From: Hexactinellida sp. DTS-2022 | Taxonomy: Eukaryota; Porifera; Hexactinellida | Reading direction: 5' to 3' | Length of the DNA stretch: 64,000 nt | Assembly (NCBI GenBank): GCA_028753945.1 | Contig: JAPNXP010000002.1 | Span: 11,284,001 to 11,348,000, forward strand | Part shown: positions 1-11,615 of the stretch, piece after piece | Numbering within the stretch: position 1 is the first letter of the stretch | How the letters are laid out: each line of letters opens with the position of its first letter | Notes under the pieces: model-generated | Told to the model about the DNA's origin: nothing | The model's input: only the letters and a program-made list of their open reading frames with translations | Databases searched by the model: none | Position numbers and translations under genes: made by a program

Positions 1-2502
1 AAAACCAATTTTCGTGTGCAATGACTGTCAAAAACTCCCAAATTGAAAAATTAATTGTTTAAGGATGTTTCCAATTGTTTTTTTGATAATAAGAAGAATT
101 TATCATCAAATATGTCCTAACAGTGCCAATGAAACTCCACTAACTCAATTAACATTCATTTAAGAGCCTAATATTGAGAAAAACCAATTTTCGTGTGCAA
201 TGACTGTCAAAAACTCCCAAATTGATAAATTAATGGTTTAAGGATGTTTCCAATTGTTTTTTTGATAATAAGAAGAATTTATCATCAAATATGTCCTAAC
301 AGTGCCTATGAAACTCCACTAACTCAATTAACATTCATTTAAGAGCCTAATATCAAGAAAAACCAATTTTTGTGTGCAATGACTGTAAAACTCCCAAATT
401 GATAAATTAATGGATTAAGGACGTTTCCAGTTGTTCGTTTGATGATTAGAAGTATTTATCATGAAAAGTGTCCTAACAGTGACACTGATACTCCACAAAC
501 TCAATTAACATTCATTTGAGAGCCTAATATTGAGAAAAACCAATTTTCGTGTGCAATGACTGTCAAAAACTTCCAAATTGAAAAATTAATTGTTTAAGGA
601 TGTTTCCAATTGTTTTTTTGATAATAAGAAGAATTTATCATCAAATATGTCCTAACAGTGCCAATGAAACTCCACTAACTCAATTAACATTCATTTAAGA
701 GCCTAATATTGAGAAAAACCAATTTTCGTGTGCAATGACTGTCAAAAACACCCAAATTGATAAATTAATGGTTTAAGGATGTTTCCAATAGTTTTTTTGA
801 TAATACGAAGAATTTAACATCAAAAATGTCCTAACAGTGCCAATGAAACTCCACTAACTCAATTGACATTCATTTAAGAGCCTAATATATAAAAAAACCA
901 ATTTTCAAGTACAATGACTGTCAAAAACTCCGAAATTGATAAATTAATGGTTTAAGGACGTTGCTAGTTGTTTCTTTTAATGATACGAAGTATTTATCTT
1001 CAAATATGTCCTAACAGTGCCAATGAAACTCCACTAACTCAATTAACATTCATTTAAGAGCCTAATATCAAGAAAAACCTATTTTTGTGTGCATTGACTG
1101 TAAAACTCCCAAATTGATAAATTAATGGATTAAGGACGTTTCCAGTTGTTCGTTTGATGATAAGAAGTATTTATCATGAAAAGTGTCCTAACAGTGACAC
1201 TGATACTCCACAAACTCAATTAACATTCATTTGAGAGCCTAATATTGAGAAAAACCAATTTTCGTGTGCAATGACTGTCAAAAACTCCCAAATTGATAAA
1301 TTAATGGTTTAAGGATGTTTCCAATTGTTTTCTTTGATAATAAGAAGAATTTATCATCAAATATGTCCTAATAGTGCCAATGAAACTCCACTAACTCAAT
1401 TAACATTCATTTAAGAGCCTAATATTGAGAAAAACCAATTTTCGTGTGCAATGACTGTCAAAAACTCCCAAATTGATAAATTAATGGTTTAAGGATGTTT
1501 CCAATTGTTTTTTTGATAATAAGAAGAATTTATCATCAAATATGTCCTAACAGTGCCTATGAAACTCCACTAACTCAATTAACATTCATTTAAGAGCCTA
1601 ATATCAAGAAAAACCTATTTTTGTGTGCAATGACTGTAAAACTCCCAAATTGATAAATTAATGGATTAAGGACGTTTCCAGTTGTTCGTTTGATGATTAG
1701 AAGTATTTATCATGAAAAGTGTCCTAACAGTGACACTGATACTCCACAAACTCAATTAACATTCATTTGAGAGCCTAATATTGAGAAAAACCAATTTTCG
1801 TGTGCAATGACTGTCAAAAACTCCCAAATTGAAATATTAATTGTTTAAGGATGTTTCCAATTGTTTTTTTGATAATAAGAAGAATTTATCATCAAATATG
1901 TCCTAACAGTGCCAATGAAACTCCACTAACTCAATTAACATTCATTTAAGAGCCTAATATTGAGAAAAACCAATTTTCGTGTGCAATGACTGTCAAAAAC
2001 ACCCAAATTGATAAATTAATGGTTTAAGGATGTTTCCAATAGTTTTTTTGATAATACGAAGAATTTAACATCAAAAATGTCCTAACAGTGCCAATGAAAC
2101 TCCACTAACTCAATTGACATTCATTTAAGAGCCTAATATAAAAAAAAACCAATTTTCAAGTACAATGACTGTCAAAAACTCCGAAATTGATAAATTAATG
2201 GTTTAAGGACGTTGCTAGTTGTTTCTTTTAATGATACGAAGTATTTATCTTCAAATATGTCCTAACAGTGCCAATGAAACTCCACTAACTCAATTAACAT
2301 TCATTTAAGAGCCTAATATCAAGAAAAACCTATTTTTGTGTGCATTGACTGTAAAACTCCCAAATTGATAAATTAATGGATTAAGGACGTTTCCAGTTGT
2401 TCGTTTGATGATAAGAAGTATTTATCATGAAAAGTGTCCTAACAGTGACACTGATACTCCACAAACTCAATTAAGATTCATTTGAGAGCCTAATATTGAG
2501 AA
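1..2502. repeat. Higher-order repeat: two tandem 1251-bp units (7 monomers)
   Basis: Private variants recur at a constant offset of 1251 bp. GATGATTAGA is at 441 and 1692, TGATACGAAG at 981 and 2232, and TCTTTGATAA at 1331 and 2582. The offset is seven monomers of about 179 bp. A diverged third copy continues to about 3.0 kb. The unit borders are arbitrary because the phase of the exchange cannot be determined. Confidence 0.9.
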
Positions 2503-3049
2503 AAACCAATTTTCGTGCGCAATGACTGTCAAAAACTCCCAAATTGATAAATTAATGGTTTAAGGATGTTTCCAATTGTTTTCTTTGATAATAAGAAGAA
2601 TTTATCATCAAATATGTCCTAATAGTGACAATGAAACTCCACTAACTCAATTAACATTCATTTAAGAGCCTAATATTGAGAAAAACCAATTTTCGTGTGC
2701 AATGACTGTCAAAAACTCCCAAATTGATAAATTAATGGTTTAAGGATGTTTCCAATTGTTTTTTTGATATTAAGAAGAATTTATCATCAAATATGTCCTA
2801 ACAGTGCCAATGAAACTCCACTAACTCAATTAACATTCATTTAAGAGCCTAATATCAAGAAAAACCTATTTTTGTGTGCAATGACTGACTGTAAAACTCC
2901 CAAATTGATAAATTAATGGATTAAGGACGTTTCCAGTTGTTCGTTTGATGATAAGAAGTATTTATCATGAAAAGTGTCCTAACAGTGACACTGATACTCC
3001 ACAAACTCAATTAACATTCATTTGAGAGCCTAATATTGATAAAAACCAA

Positions 3050-6000
3050 TTTTCGTGTGCAATGACTGTCAAAAACTCCCAAATTGATAAATTAATGGTT
3101 TAAGGACGTTGCTAGTTGTTTCTTTTAATTATATGAAGTATTTATCTTCAAAAGTGTCCTAACAGTGCCACTGATACTCCACAAACTCAATTAACATTCA
3201 TTTGAGAGCCTAATATTGAGAAAAACCAATTTTCGTGTGCAATGACTGTAAAACTCCCAAATTGATAAATTAATGGATTAAGGACGTTTCCAGTTGTTCG
3301 TTTGATGATAAGAAGTATTTATCATGAAAAGTGTCCTAACAGTGACACTGATACTCCACAAACTCAATTAAAATTGATTGGAGAGCCTAATATTGAGAAA
3401 ACCAATTTTCGTGTGCAATGACTGTCAAAAACTCCCAAATTGATAAATTAATGGTTTAAGGACGTTGCTAGTTGTTTCTTTTAATGATATGAAGTATTTA
3501 TCTTCAAAAGTGTCCTAACAGTGCCACTGATACTCCACTAACTCAATTAACATTCATTTAAGAGCCTAATATCAAGAAAAACCTATTTTTGTGTGCAATG
3601 ACTGTAAAACTCCAAATTGATAAATTAATGGATTAAGGACGTTTCCAGTTGTTCGTTTGATGATAAGAAGTATTTATCATGAAAAGTGTCCTAACAGTGA
3701 CACTGATACTCCACTAACTCAATTAACATTCATTTAAGAGCCTAATATCAAGAAAAACCTATTTTTGTGTGCAATGACTGACTGTAAAACTCCCAAATTG
3801 ATAAATTAATGGATTAAGGACGTTTCCAGTTGTTCGTTTGATGATAAGAAGTATTTATCATGAAAAGTGTCCTGACAGTGACACTGATACTCCACAAACT
3901 CAATTAACATTCATTTGAGAGCCTAATATTGAGAAAAACCAATTTTCGTGTGCAATGACTGTCAAAAACTCCCAAATTGATAAATTAATGGTTTAAGGAC
4001 GTTGCTAGTTGTTTCTTTTAATGATATGAAGTATTTATCTTCAAAAGTGTCCTAACAGTGCCACTGATACTCCACAAACTCAATTAACATTCATTTGAGG
4101 GCCTAATATTGAGAAAAACCAATTTTCGTGTGCAATGACTGTAAAACTCCCAAATTGATAAATTAATGGATTAAGGACGTTTCCAGTTGTTCGTTTGATG
4201 ATAAGAAGTATTTATCATGAAAAGTGTCCAAACAGTGACACTGATACTCCACAAACTCAATTAACATTCATTTGAGAGCCTAATATTTAGAAAAACCAAT
4301 TTTCGTGTGCAATGACTGTCAAAAACTCCCAAATTGATAAATTAATGGTTTAAGGACGTTGCTAGTTGTTTCTTTTATTGATATGAAGTAATTATCTTCA
4401 AAAGTGTCCTAACAGTGCCACTGATACTCCACAAACTCAATTAACATTCATTTGAGAGCCTAATATTGAGAAAAACCAATTTTCGTGTGCAATGACTGTC
4501 AAAAACTCCCAAATTGATAAATTAATGGTTTAAGGATGTTTCCAATTGTTTTTTTGATAATAAGAAGAATTTATCATCAAATATGTCCTAATAGTGCCAA
4601 TGAAACTCCACTAACTCAATTAACATTCATTTAAGAGCCTAATATTGAGAAAAACCAATTTTCGTGTGCAATGAATGTCAAAAACTCCCAAATTGATAAA
4701 TTAATGGTTTAAGGACGTTGCTAGTTGTTTCTTTTAATGATATGAAGTATTTATCTTCAAAAGTGTCCTAACAGTGCCACTGATACTCCACAAACTCAAT
4801 TAACATTCATTTGAGAGCCTAATATTGAGAAAAACCAATTTTCGTGTGCAATGACTGTAAAACTCCCAAATTGATAAATTAATGGATTAAGGACGTTTCC
4901 AGTTGTTCGTTTGATGATAAGAAGTATTTATCATGAAAAGTGTCCTAACAGTGACACTGATACTCCACAAACTCAATTAAAATTGATTGGAGAGCCTAAT
5001 ATTGAGAAAACCAATTTTCGTGTGCAATGACTGTCAAAAACTCCCAAATTGATAAATTAATGGTTTAACGATGTTTCCAATTGTTTTTTTGATATTTAGA
5101 AGAATTTATCATCAAATATGTCCTAACAGTGCCAATGAAACTCCACTAACTCAATTAACATTCATTTAAGAGCCTAATATCAAGAAAAACCTATTTTTGT
5201 GTGCAATGACTGACTGTAAAACTCCCAAATTGATAAATTAATGGATTAAGGACGTTTCCAGTTGTTCGTTTGATGATAAGAAGTATTTATCATGAAAAGT
5301 GTCCTAACAGTGACACTGATACTCCACAAACTCAATTAACATTCATTTGAGAGCCTAATATTGAGAAAAACCAATTTTCGTGTGCAATGACTGTCAAAAA
5401 CTCCCAAATTGATAAATTAATGGTTTAAGGACGTTGCTAGTTGTTTCTTTTAATGATATGAAGTATTTATCTTCAAAAGTGTCCTAACAGTGCCACTGAT
5501 ACTCCACAAACTCAATTAACATTCATTTGAGAGCCTAATATTGAGAAAAACCAATTTTCGTGTGCAATGACTGTAAAACTCCCAAATTGATAAATTAATG
5601 GATTAAGGACGTTTCCAGTTGTTCGTTTGATGATAAGAAGTATTTATCATGAAAAGTGTCCTAACAGTGACACTGATACTCCACAAACTCAATTAAAATT
5701 GATTGGAGAGCCTAATATTGAGAAAACCAATTTTCGTGTGCAATGACTGTCAAAAACTCCCAAATTGATAAATTAATGGTTTAAGGACGTTGCTAGTTGT
5801 TTCTTTTAATGATATGAAGTATTTATCTTCAAAAGTGTCCTAACAGTGCCACTGATACTCCACTAACTCAATTAACATTCATTTAAGAGCCTAATATCAA
5901 GAAAAACCTATTTTTGTGTGCAATGACTGTAAACTCCAAATTGATAAATTAATGGATTAAGGACGTTTCCAGTTGTTCGTTTGATGATAAGAAGTATTTA

Positions 6001-6545
6001 TCATGAAAAGTGTCCTAACAGTGACACTGATACTCCACTAACTCAATTAACATTCATTTAAGAGCCTAATATCAAGAAAAACCTATTTTTGTGTGCAATG
6101 ACTGACTGTAAAACTCCCAAATTGATAAATTAATGGATTAAGGACGTTTCCAGTTGTTCGTTTGATGATAAGAAGTATTTATCATGAAAAGTGTCCTGAC
6201 AGTGACACTGATACTCCACAAACTCAATTAACATTCATTTGAGAGCCTAATATTGAGAAAAACCAATTTTCGTGTGCAATGAATGTCAAAAACTCCCAAA
6301 TTGATAAATTAATGGTTTAAGGACGTTGCTAGTTGTTTCTTTTAATGATATGAAGTATTTATCTTCAAAAGTGTCCTAACAGTGCCACTGATACTCCACA
6401 AACTCAATTAACATTCATTTGAGAGCCTAATATTGAGAAAAACCAATTTTCGTGTGCAATGACTGTAAAACTCCCAAATTGATAAATTAATGGATTAAGG
6501 ACGTTTCCAGTTGTTCGTTTGATGATAAGAAGTATTTATCATGAA
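3050..6545. repeat. Higher-order duplication, offset about 2325 bp (13 monomers)
   Basis: The stretch of about 3050-4220 is repeated at about 5375-6545. Shared rare variants are AAATTGATTGGAGAGCC (3371 and 5696), CCTGACAGTG (3871 and 6195) and the 4-bp insertion ATGACTGACTG (3774 and 6098). The same markers also occur at 716-bp and 892-bp offsets (AAATTGATTGG at 4980, 5696, 6588; ATGACTGACTG at 5206, 6098), so shorter duplications of four and five monomers are nested inside. Confidence 0.85.
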
Positions 6546-7570
6546 AAGTGTCCTAACAGTGACACTGATACTCCACAAACTCAATTAAAATTGATTGGAG
6601 AGCCTAATATTGAGAAAACCAATTTTCGTGTGCAATGACTGTCAAAAACTCCCAAATTGATAAATTAATGGTTTAACGATGTTTCCAATTGTTTTTTTGA
6701 TAATAAGAAGAATTTATCATCAAATATGTCCTAACAGTGCCAATGAAACTCCACTAACTCAATTAACATTCAATTAAGAGCCCAATATCAAGAAAAACCT
6801 ATTTTTGTGTGCAATGACTGTAAAAGTCCCAAATTGATAAATTAATGGATTAAGGACGTTTCCAGTTGTTCGTTTGATGATAAGAAGTATTTATCATGAA
6901 AAGTGTCCAAACAGTGACACTGATACTCCACAAACTCAATAAACATTCATTTGAGAGCCTAATATTGAGAAAAACCAATTTTCGTGTGCAATGACTGTCA
7001 AAAACTCCCAAATTGATAAATTAATGGTTTAAGGACGTTGCTAGTTGTTTCTTTTAATGATATGAAGTATTTATCTTCAAAAGTGTCCTAACAGTGCCAC
7101 TGATACTCCACAAACTCAATTAACATTCATTTGAGAGCCTAATATTGAGAAAAACCAATTTTCGTGTGCAATGACTGTCAAAAACTCCCAAATTGATAAA
7201 TTAATGGTTTAAGGATGTTTCCAATTGTTTTTTTGATAATTAGAAGAATTTATCATCAAATATGTCCTAATAGTGCCAATGAAACTCCACTAACTCAATT
7301 AACATTCATTTAAGAGCCTAATATTGAGAAAAACCAATTTTCGTGTGCAATGAATGTCAAAAACACCCAAATTGATAAATTAATGGTTTAAGGATGTTTC
7401 CAATAGTTTTTTTGATAATTCGAAGAATTTAACATCAAAAATGTCCTAACAGTGCCAATGAAACTCCACTAACTCAATTGACATTCATTTAAGAGCCTAA
7501 TATAAAAAAATACCAATTTTCAAGTACAATGACTGTCAAAAACTCCCAAATTGATAAATTAATGGTTTAA

Positions 7571-7587
7571 GGTTCAGGTATACTCTA
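7571..7587 (+). repeat. Insertion 1, left terminal inverted repeat
   Basis: GGTTCAGGTATACTCTA, directly after TTAA at 7567-7570. It pairs with 8253-8269 at 16 of 17 positions. Confidence 0.92.
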
Positions 7588-8252
7588 CAAATTTCGAATA
7601 TTTAGATAAAATCCAAATCATTGTCTATTTCTCTTTTATTGCATTTTGGGATTGTATTGATACCAATGAGTACTCTCAAGAGATTTCTAAGAAAGATTCC
7701 TATTATTTTTCCAGTTTGACACACTTTGGTAACCATAATTTAGGAATAATTGCTGTAAATTTTTTTTTCAAAAGCCGCTATCTCAAAACTAACATTTTAA
7801 GAATTGCGGAAGAAGTCATTTTGTCAATTTTGGTCGTAGAATCAAAAACTCAACGGTTTCGGAGAGATCTCGTAAAGATACAACTTTTCAGTGCTGCGAT
7901 TTACCCTAATATGAATAGTTCATCTGTTTTTTGGATTTTGGTTATGGAAAATCTTCATTTGAAAATCGACATCACATAAAAGTATTTGAAATCCAGAAAA
8001 ATGTAGATATTCACAATTCCTGTACTCAAAAGTTATATTACATCCAGTTAAACACATTTTATCAATAATATTCTTTGTATTGTTTATCTTTTCTGATTGA
8101 TCTATTCCGCAAAAATGGTAAAATTTCAAAATTGATTTTTCCCCTATTCGTTTATTTGCCAATATTATTGTATTTTTGGCATCCTGAGTATGAAGTAAAT
8201 CCGCTCTAAAAAAATTAATTCATTCGGGTGAATAGTTATGGTAGAAGTACTC

Positions 8253-8269
8253 TAGAGGATACCTGAACC
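8253..8269 (-). repeat. Insertion 1, right terminal inverted repeat
   Basis: TAGAGGATACCTGAACC on the plus strand, directly before TTAA at 8270-8273. The CCTTAAGG around the right border joins the element's terminal CC to the target TTAAGG. Confidence 0.92.
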
Positions 8270-8739
8270 TTAAGGACGTTGCTAGTTGTTTCTTTTAATG
8301 ATATGAAGTATTTATCTTCAAAAGTGTCCTAACAGTGCCACTGATACTCCACTAACTCAATTAACATTCATTTAAGAGCCTAATATCAAGAAAAACCTAT
8401 TTTTGTGTGCAATGACTGTAAAACTCCAAATTGATAAATTAATGGATTAAGGACGTTTCCAGTTGTTCGTTTGATGATAAGAAGTATTTATCATGAAAAG
8501 TGTCCTAACAGTGACACTGATACTCCACAAACTCAATTAACATTCATTTGAGAGCCTAATATTGAGAAAAACCAATTTTCGTGTGCAATGACTGTCAAAA
8601 ACTCCCAAATTGATAAATTAATGGTTTAAGGATGTTTCCAATTGTTTTTTTGATAATAAGAAGAATTTATCATCAAATATGTCCTAATAGTGCCAATGAA
8701 ACTCCACTAACTCAATTAACATTCATTTAAGAGCCTAAT

Positions 8740-11615
8740 ATTGAGAAAAACCAATTTTCGTGTGCAATGACTGTCAAAAACACCCAAATTGATAAATTAA
8801 TGGTTTAAGGATGTTTCCAATAGTTTTTTTGATAATACGAAGAATTTAACATCAAAAATGTCCTAACAGTGCCAATGAAACTCCACTAACTCAATTGACA
8901 TTCATTTAAGAGCCTAATATCAAAAAAAACCAATTTTCAAGTACAATGACTGTCAAAAACTCCCAAATTGAGAAATTAATGGTTTAAGGACGTTGCTAGT
9001 TGTTTCTTTTAATGATATGAAGTATTTATCTTCAAATGTGTCCTAACAGTGCCACTGATACTCCACTAACTCAATTAACATTCATTTAAGAGCCCAATAT
9101 CAAGAAAAACCTATTTTTGTGTGCAATGACTGTAAAACTCCCTAATTGATAAATTAATGGATTAAGGACGTTTCCAGTTGTTCGTTTGATGATAAGAAGT
9201 ATTTATCATGAAAGGTGTCCTAACAGTGACACTGATACTCCACAAACACAATTAAAATTGATTGGAGAGCCTAATATTGAGAAAAACCAATTTTCGTGTG
9301 CAATGACTGTCAAAAACTCCCAAATTGATAAATTAATGGTTTAAGGATGTTTCCAATTGTTTTTTTTGATAATACGAAGAATTTATCATCAAATATGTCC
9401 TAACAGTGCCAATGAAACTCCACTAACTCAATTGACATTCATTTAAGAGCCTAATATCAAAAAAAACCAATTTTCAAGTACAATGACTGTCAAAAACTCC
9501 CAAATTGATAAATTAATGGTTTAACGATGTTTCCAATTGTTTTTTTGATAATAAGAAGAATTTATCATCAAATATGTCCTAACAGTGCCAATGAAACTCC
9601 ACTAACTCAATTAACATTCAATTAAGAGCCCAATATCAAGAAAAACCTATTTTTGTGTGCAATGACTGTAAAACTCCCAAATTGATAAATTAATGGATTA
9701 AGGACGTTTCCAGTTGTTCGTTTGATGATAAGAAGTATTTATCATGAAAAGTGTCCAAACAGTGACACTGATACTCCACAAACTCAATTAACATTCATTT
9801 GAGAGCCTAATATTGAGAAAAACCAATTTTCGTGTGCAATGACTGTCAAAAACTCCCAAATTGATAAATTAATGGTTTAAGGATGTTTCCAATTGTTTTT
9901 TTGATAATAAGAAGAATTTATCATCAAATATGTCCTAATAGTGCCAATGAAACTCCACTAACTCAATTAACATTCATTTAAGAGCCTAATATTGAGAAAA
10001 ACCAATTTTCGTGTGCAATGAATGTCAAAAACACCCAAATTGATAAATTAATGGTTTAAGGATGTTTCCAATAGTTTTTTTGATAATTCGAAGAATTTAA
10101 CATCAAAAATGTCCTAACAGTGCCAATGAAACTCCACTAACTCAATTGACATTCATTTAAGAGCCTAATATAAAAAAATACCAATTTTCAAGTACAATGA
10201 CTGTCAAAAACTCCCAAATTGATAAATTAATGGTTTAAGGACGTTGCTAGTTGTTTCTTTTAATGATATGAAGTATTTATCTTCAAAAGTGTCCTAACAG
10301 TGCCACTGATACTCCACTAACTCAATTAACATTCATTTAAGAGCCTAATATCAAGAAAAACCTATTTTTGTGTGCAATGACTGTAAAACTCCAAATTGAT
10401 AAATTAATGGATTAAGGACGTTTCCAGTTGTTCGTTTGATGATAAGAAGTATTTATCATGAAAAGTGTCCTAACAGTGACACTGATACTCCACAAACTCA
10501 ATTAACATTCATTTGAGAGCCTAATATTGAGAAAAACCAATTTTCGTGTGCAATGACTGTCAAAAACTCCCAAATTGATAAATTAATGGTTTAAGGACGT
10601 TGCTAGTTGTTTCTTTTAATGATATGAAGTATTTATCTTCAAAGGTGTCCTAACAGTGCCACTGATACTCCACAAACTCAATTAACATTCATTTGAGAGC
10701 CTAATATTGAGAAAAACCAATTTTCGTGTGCAATGACTGTCAAAAACTCCCAAATTGATAAATTAATTGTTTAAGGATGTTTCCAATTGTTTTTTTGATA
10801 ATAAGAAGAATTTATCATCAAATATGTCCGAATAGTGCCAATGAAACTCCACTAACTCAATTAACATTCATTTAAGAGCCTAATATTGAGAAAAACCAAT
10901 TTTCGTGTGCAATGACTGTCAAAAACACCCAAATTGATAAATTAATGGTTTAAGGATGTTTCCAATAGTTTTTTTGATAATACGAAGAATTTAACATCAA
11001 AAATGTCCTAACAGTGCCAATGAAACTCCACTAACTCAATTGAAATTCATTTAAGAGCCTAATATTAAAAAAAACCAATTTTCAAGTACAATGACTGTCA
11101 AAAACTCCCAAATTGATAAATTAATGGTTTAAGGACGTTGCTAGTTGTTTCTTTTAATGATATGAAGTATTTATCTTCAAAAGTGTCCTAACAGTGCCAC
11201 TGATACTCCACTAACTCAATTAACATTCATTTAAGAGCCTAATATCAAGAAAAACCTATTTTTGTGTGCAATGACTGTAAAACTCCCAAATTGATAAATT
11301 AATGGATTAAGGACGTTTCCAGTTGTTCGTTTGATGATAAGAAGTATTTATCATGAAAAGTGTCCTAACAGTGACACTGATACTCCACAAACACAATTAA
11401 AATTGATTGGAGAGCCTAATATTGAGAAAAACCAATTTTCGTGTGCAATGACTGTCAAAAACTCCCAAATTGATAAATTAATGGTTTAAGGATGTTTCCA
11501 ATTGTTTTTTTTGATAATACGAAGAATTTATCATCAAATATGTCCTAACAGTGCCAATGAAACTCCACTAACTCAATTGACATTCATTTAAGAGCCTAAT
11601 ATCAAAAAAAACCAA
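8740..11615. repeat. Higher-order duplication, offset 2145 bp (12 monomers)
   Basis: About 8740-9470 recurs at about 10885-11615. Both copies carry ACACAATTAAAATTGATTGG (AAATTG at 9255 and 11400), followed by a B-type monomer with an extra T in its T-run and the TACGAAG variant. Confidence 0.8.
10234..10237. other. Paralogous empty site for insertion 1
   Basis: The duplicated flank here is uninterrupted across the homologous TTAA. On the left it shares the rare ATAAAAAAATACCAATTTTC variant with the left flank of insertion 1; on the right it shares GTAAAACTCCAAATTG with the right flank. It shows the pre-insertion sequence with a single TTAA. Confidence 0.88.

Larger units (their letters stand above)
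1..7570. repeat. Satellite array, segment 1 (179-bp monomers)
   Basis: Head-to-tail satellite monomers with no spacer. Taking the monomer start as AAAACCAATTTTCGTGTGC, copies begin at 1, 180, 359 and 536, giving lengths of 179, 179 and 177 bp. Fixed landmarks in order are GTGCAATGACTGTC, CCCAAATTGATAAATTAATG, TTTAAGGAYGTT, the variable middle, TGTCCTAACAGTGCC, ACTCCAC, ACTCAATTAACATTCATTT and GAGCCTAATAT. Three middle types alternate: B (GATGTTTCCAATTGTTTTTT), A (GACGTTGCTAGTTGTTTC) and C (GACGTTTCCAGTTGTTCG, often with a 2-bp deletion at CTGTAAAACTCC). The segment stops exactly at a TTAA where insertion 1 begins. No gene is visible; all frames are closed often. Confidence 0.99.
7571..8269. 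mobile_element. Insertion 1: TTAA-flanked MITE-like element, 699 bp
   Basis: A non-satellite segment interrupts a monomer cleanly. Its ends form a 17-bp inverted repeat, GGTTCAGGTATACTCTA on the left and GGTTCAGGTATCCTCTA read inward from the right, with one mismatch. TTAA lies immediately outside each end (7567-7570 and 8270-8273), and deleting the element plus one TTAA rebuilds a normal monomer. The TTAA duplication and absence of a transposase gene fit a non-autonomous element moved by a piggyBac-like or Sola3-like transposase; that assignment is inference. Two open frames inside (7716-7979 plus, 7920-8162 minus; 87 and 80 codons) overlap on opposite strands, resemble nothing I recognise, and are probably chance. 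Confidence 0.9.
6640..10500. repeat. Duplicated block on both sides of insertion 1, with a one-monomer indel
   Basis: The region from about 6640 to 7570, resumed at 8270 after insertion 1, is copied at about 9490-10500. Shared variants are GGTTTAACGATG, ATTCAATTAAGAGCCC (about 6770 and 9619), GTCCAAACAG, GATAATTCGAAG and the 1-bp-shorter GTAAAACTCCAAATTG. The left offset is about 2848 bp near 6781 but 2667 bp near 7567. The difference is one extra type-A monomer at about 6960-7140 in the first copy. Confidence 0.85.

Noticed and set aside
51..163. Monomer as an ancient dimer of half-units of about 90 bp
   Set aside because: The TTAA pairs about 100 bp apart and TTTAAG recurring in both halves are suggestive, but the remaining sequence of the two halves does not align convincingly by eye.
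7716..8162. Open frames of 87 codons (plus) and 80 codons (minus) in insertion 1
   Set aside because: They overlap on opposite strands inside a short inverted-repeat element, have AT-driven composition and no motif I recognise.
7567..8273. A 6-bp TTAAGG target duplication instead of TTAA
   Set aside because: For insertions 1, 2 and 4 the sequence TTAAGG does occur at both borders, but assigning GG to the target makes the element ends asymmetric. With TTAA the inverted repeats are symmetric, and insertion 3 has only TTAA in common.
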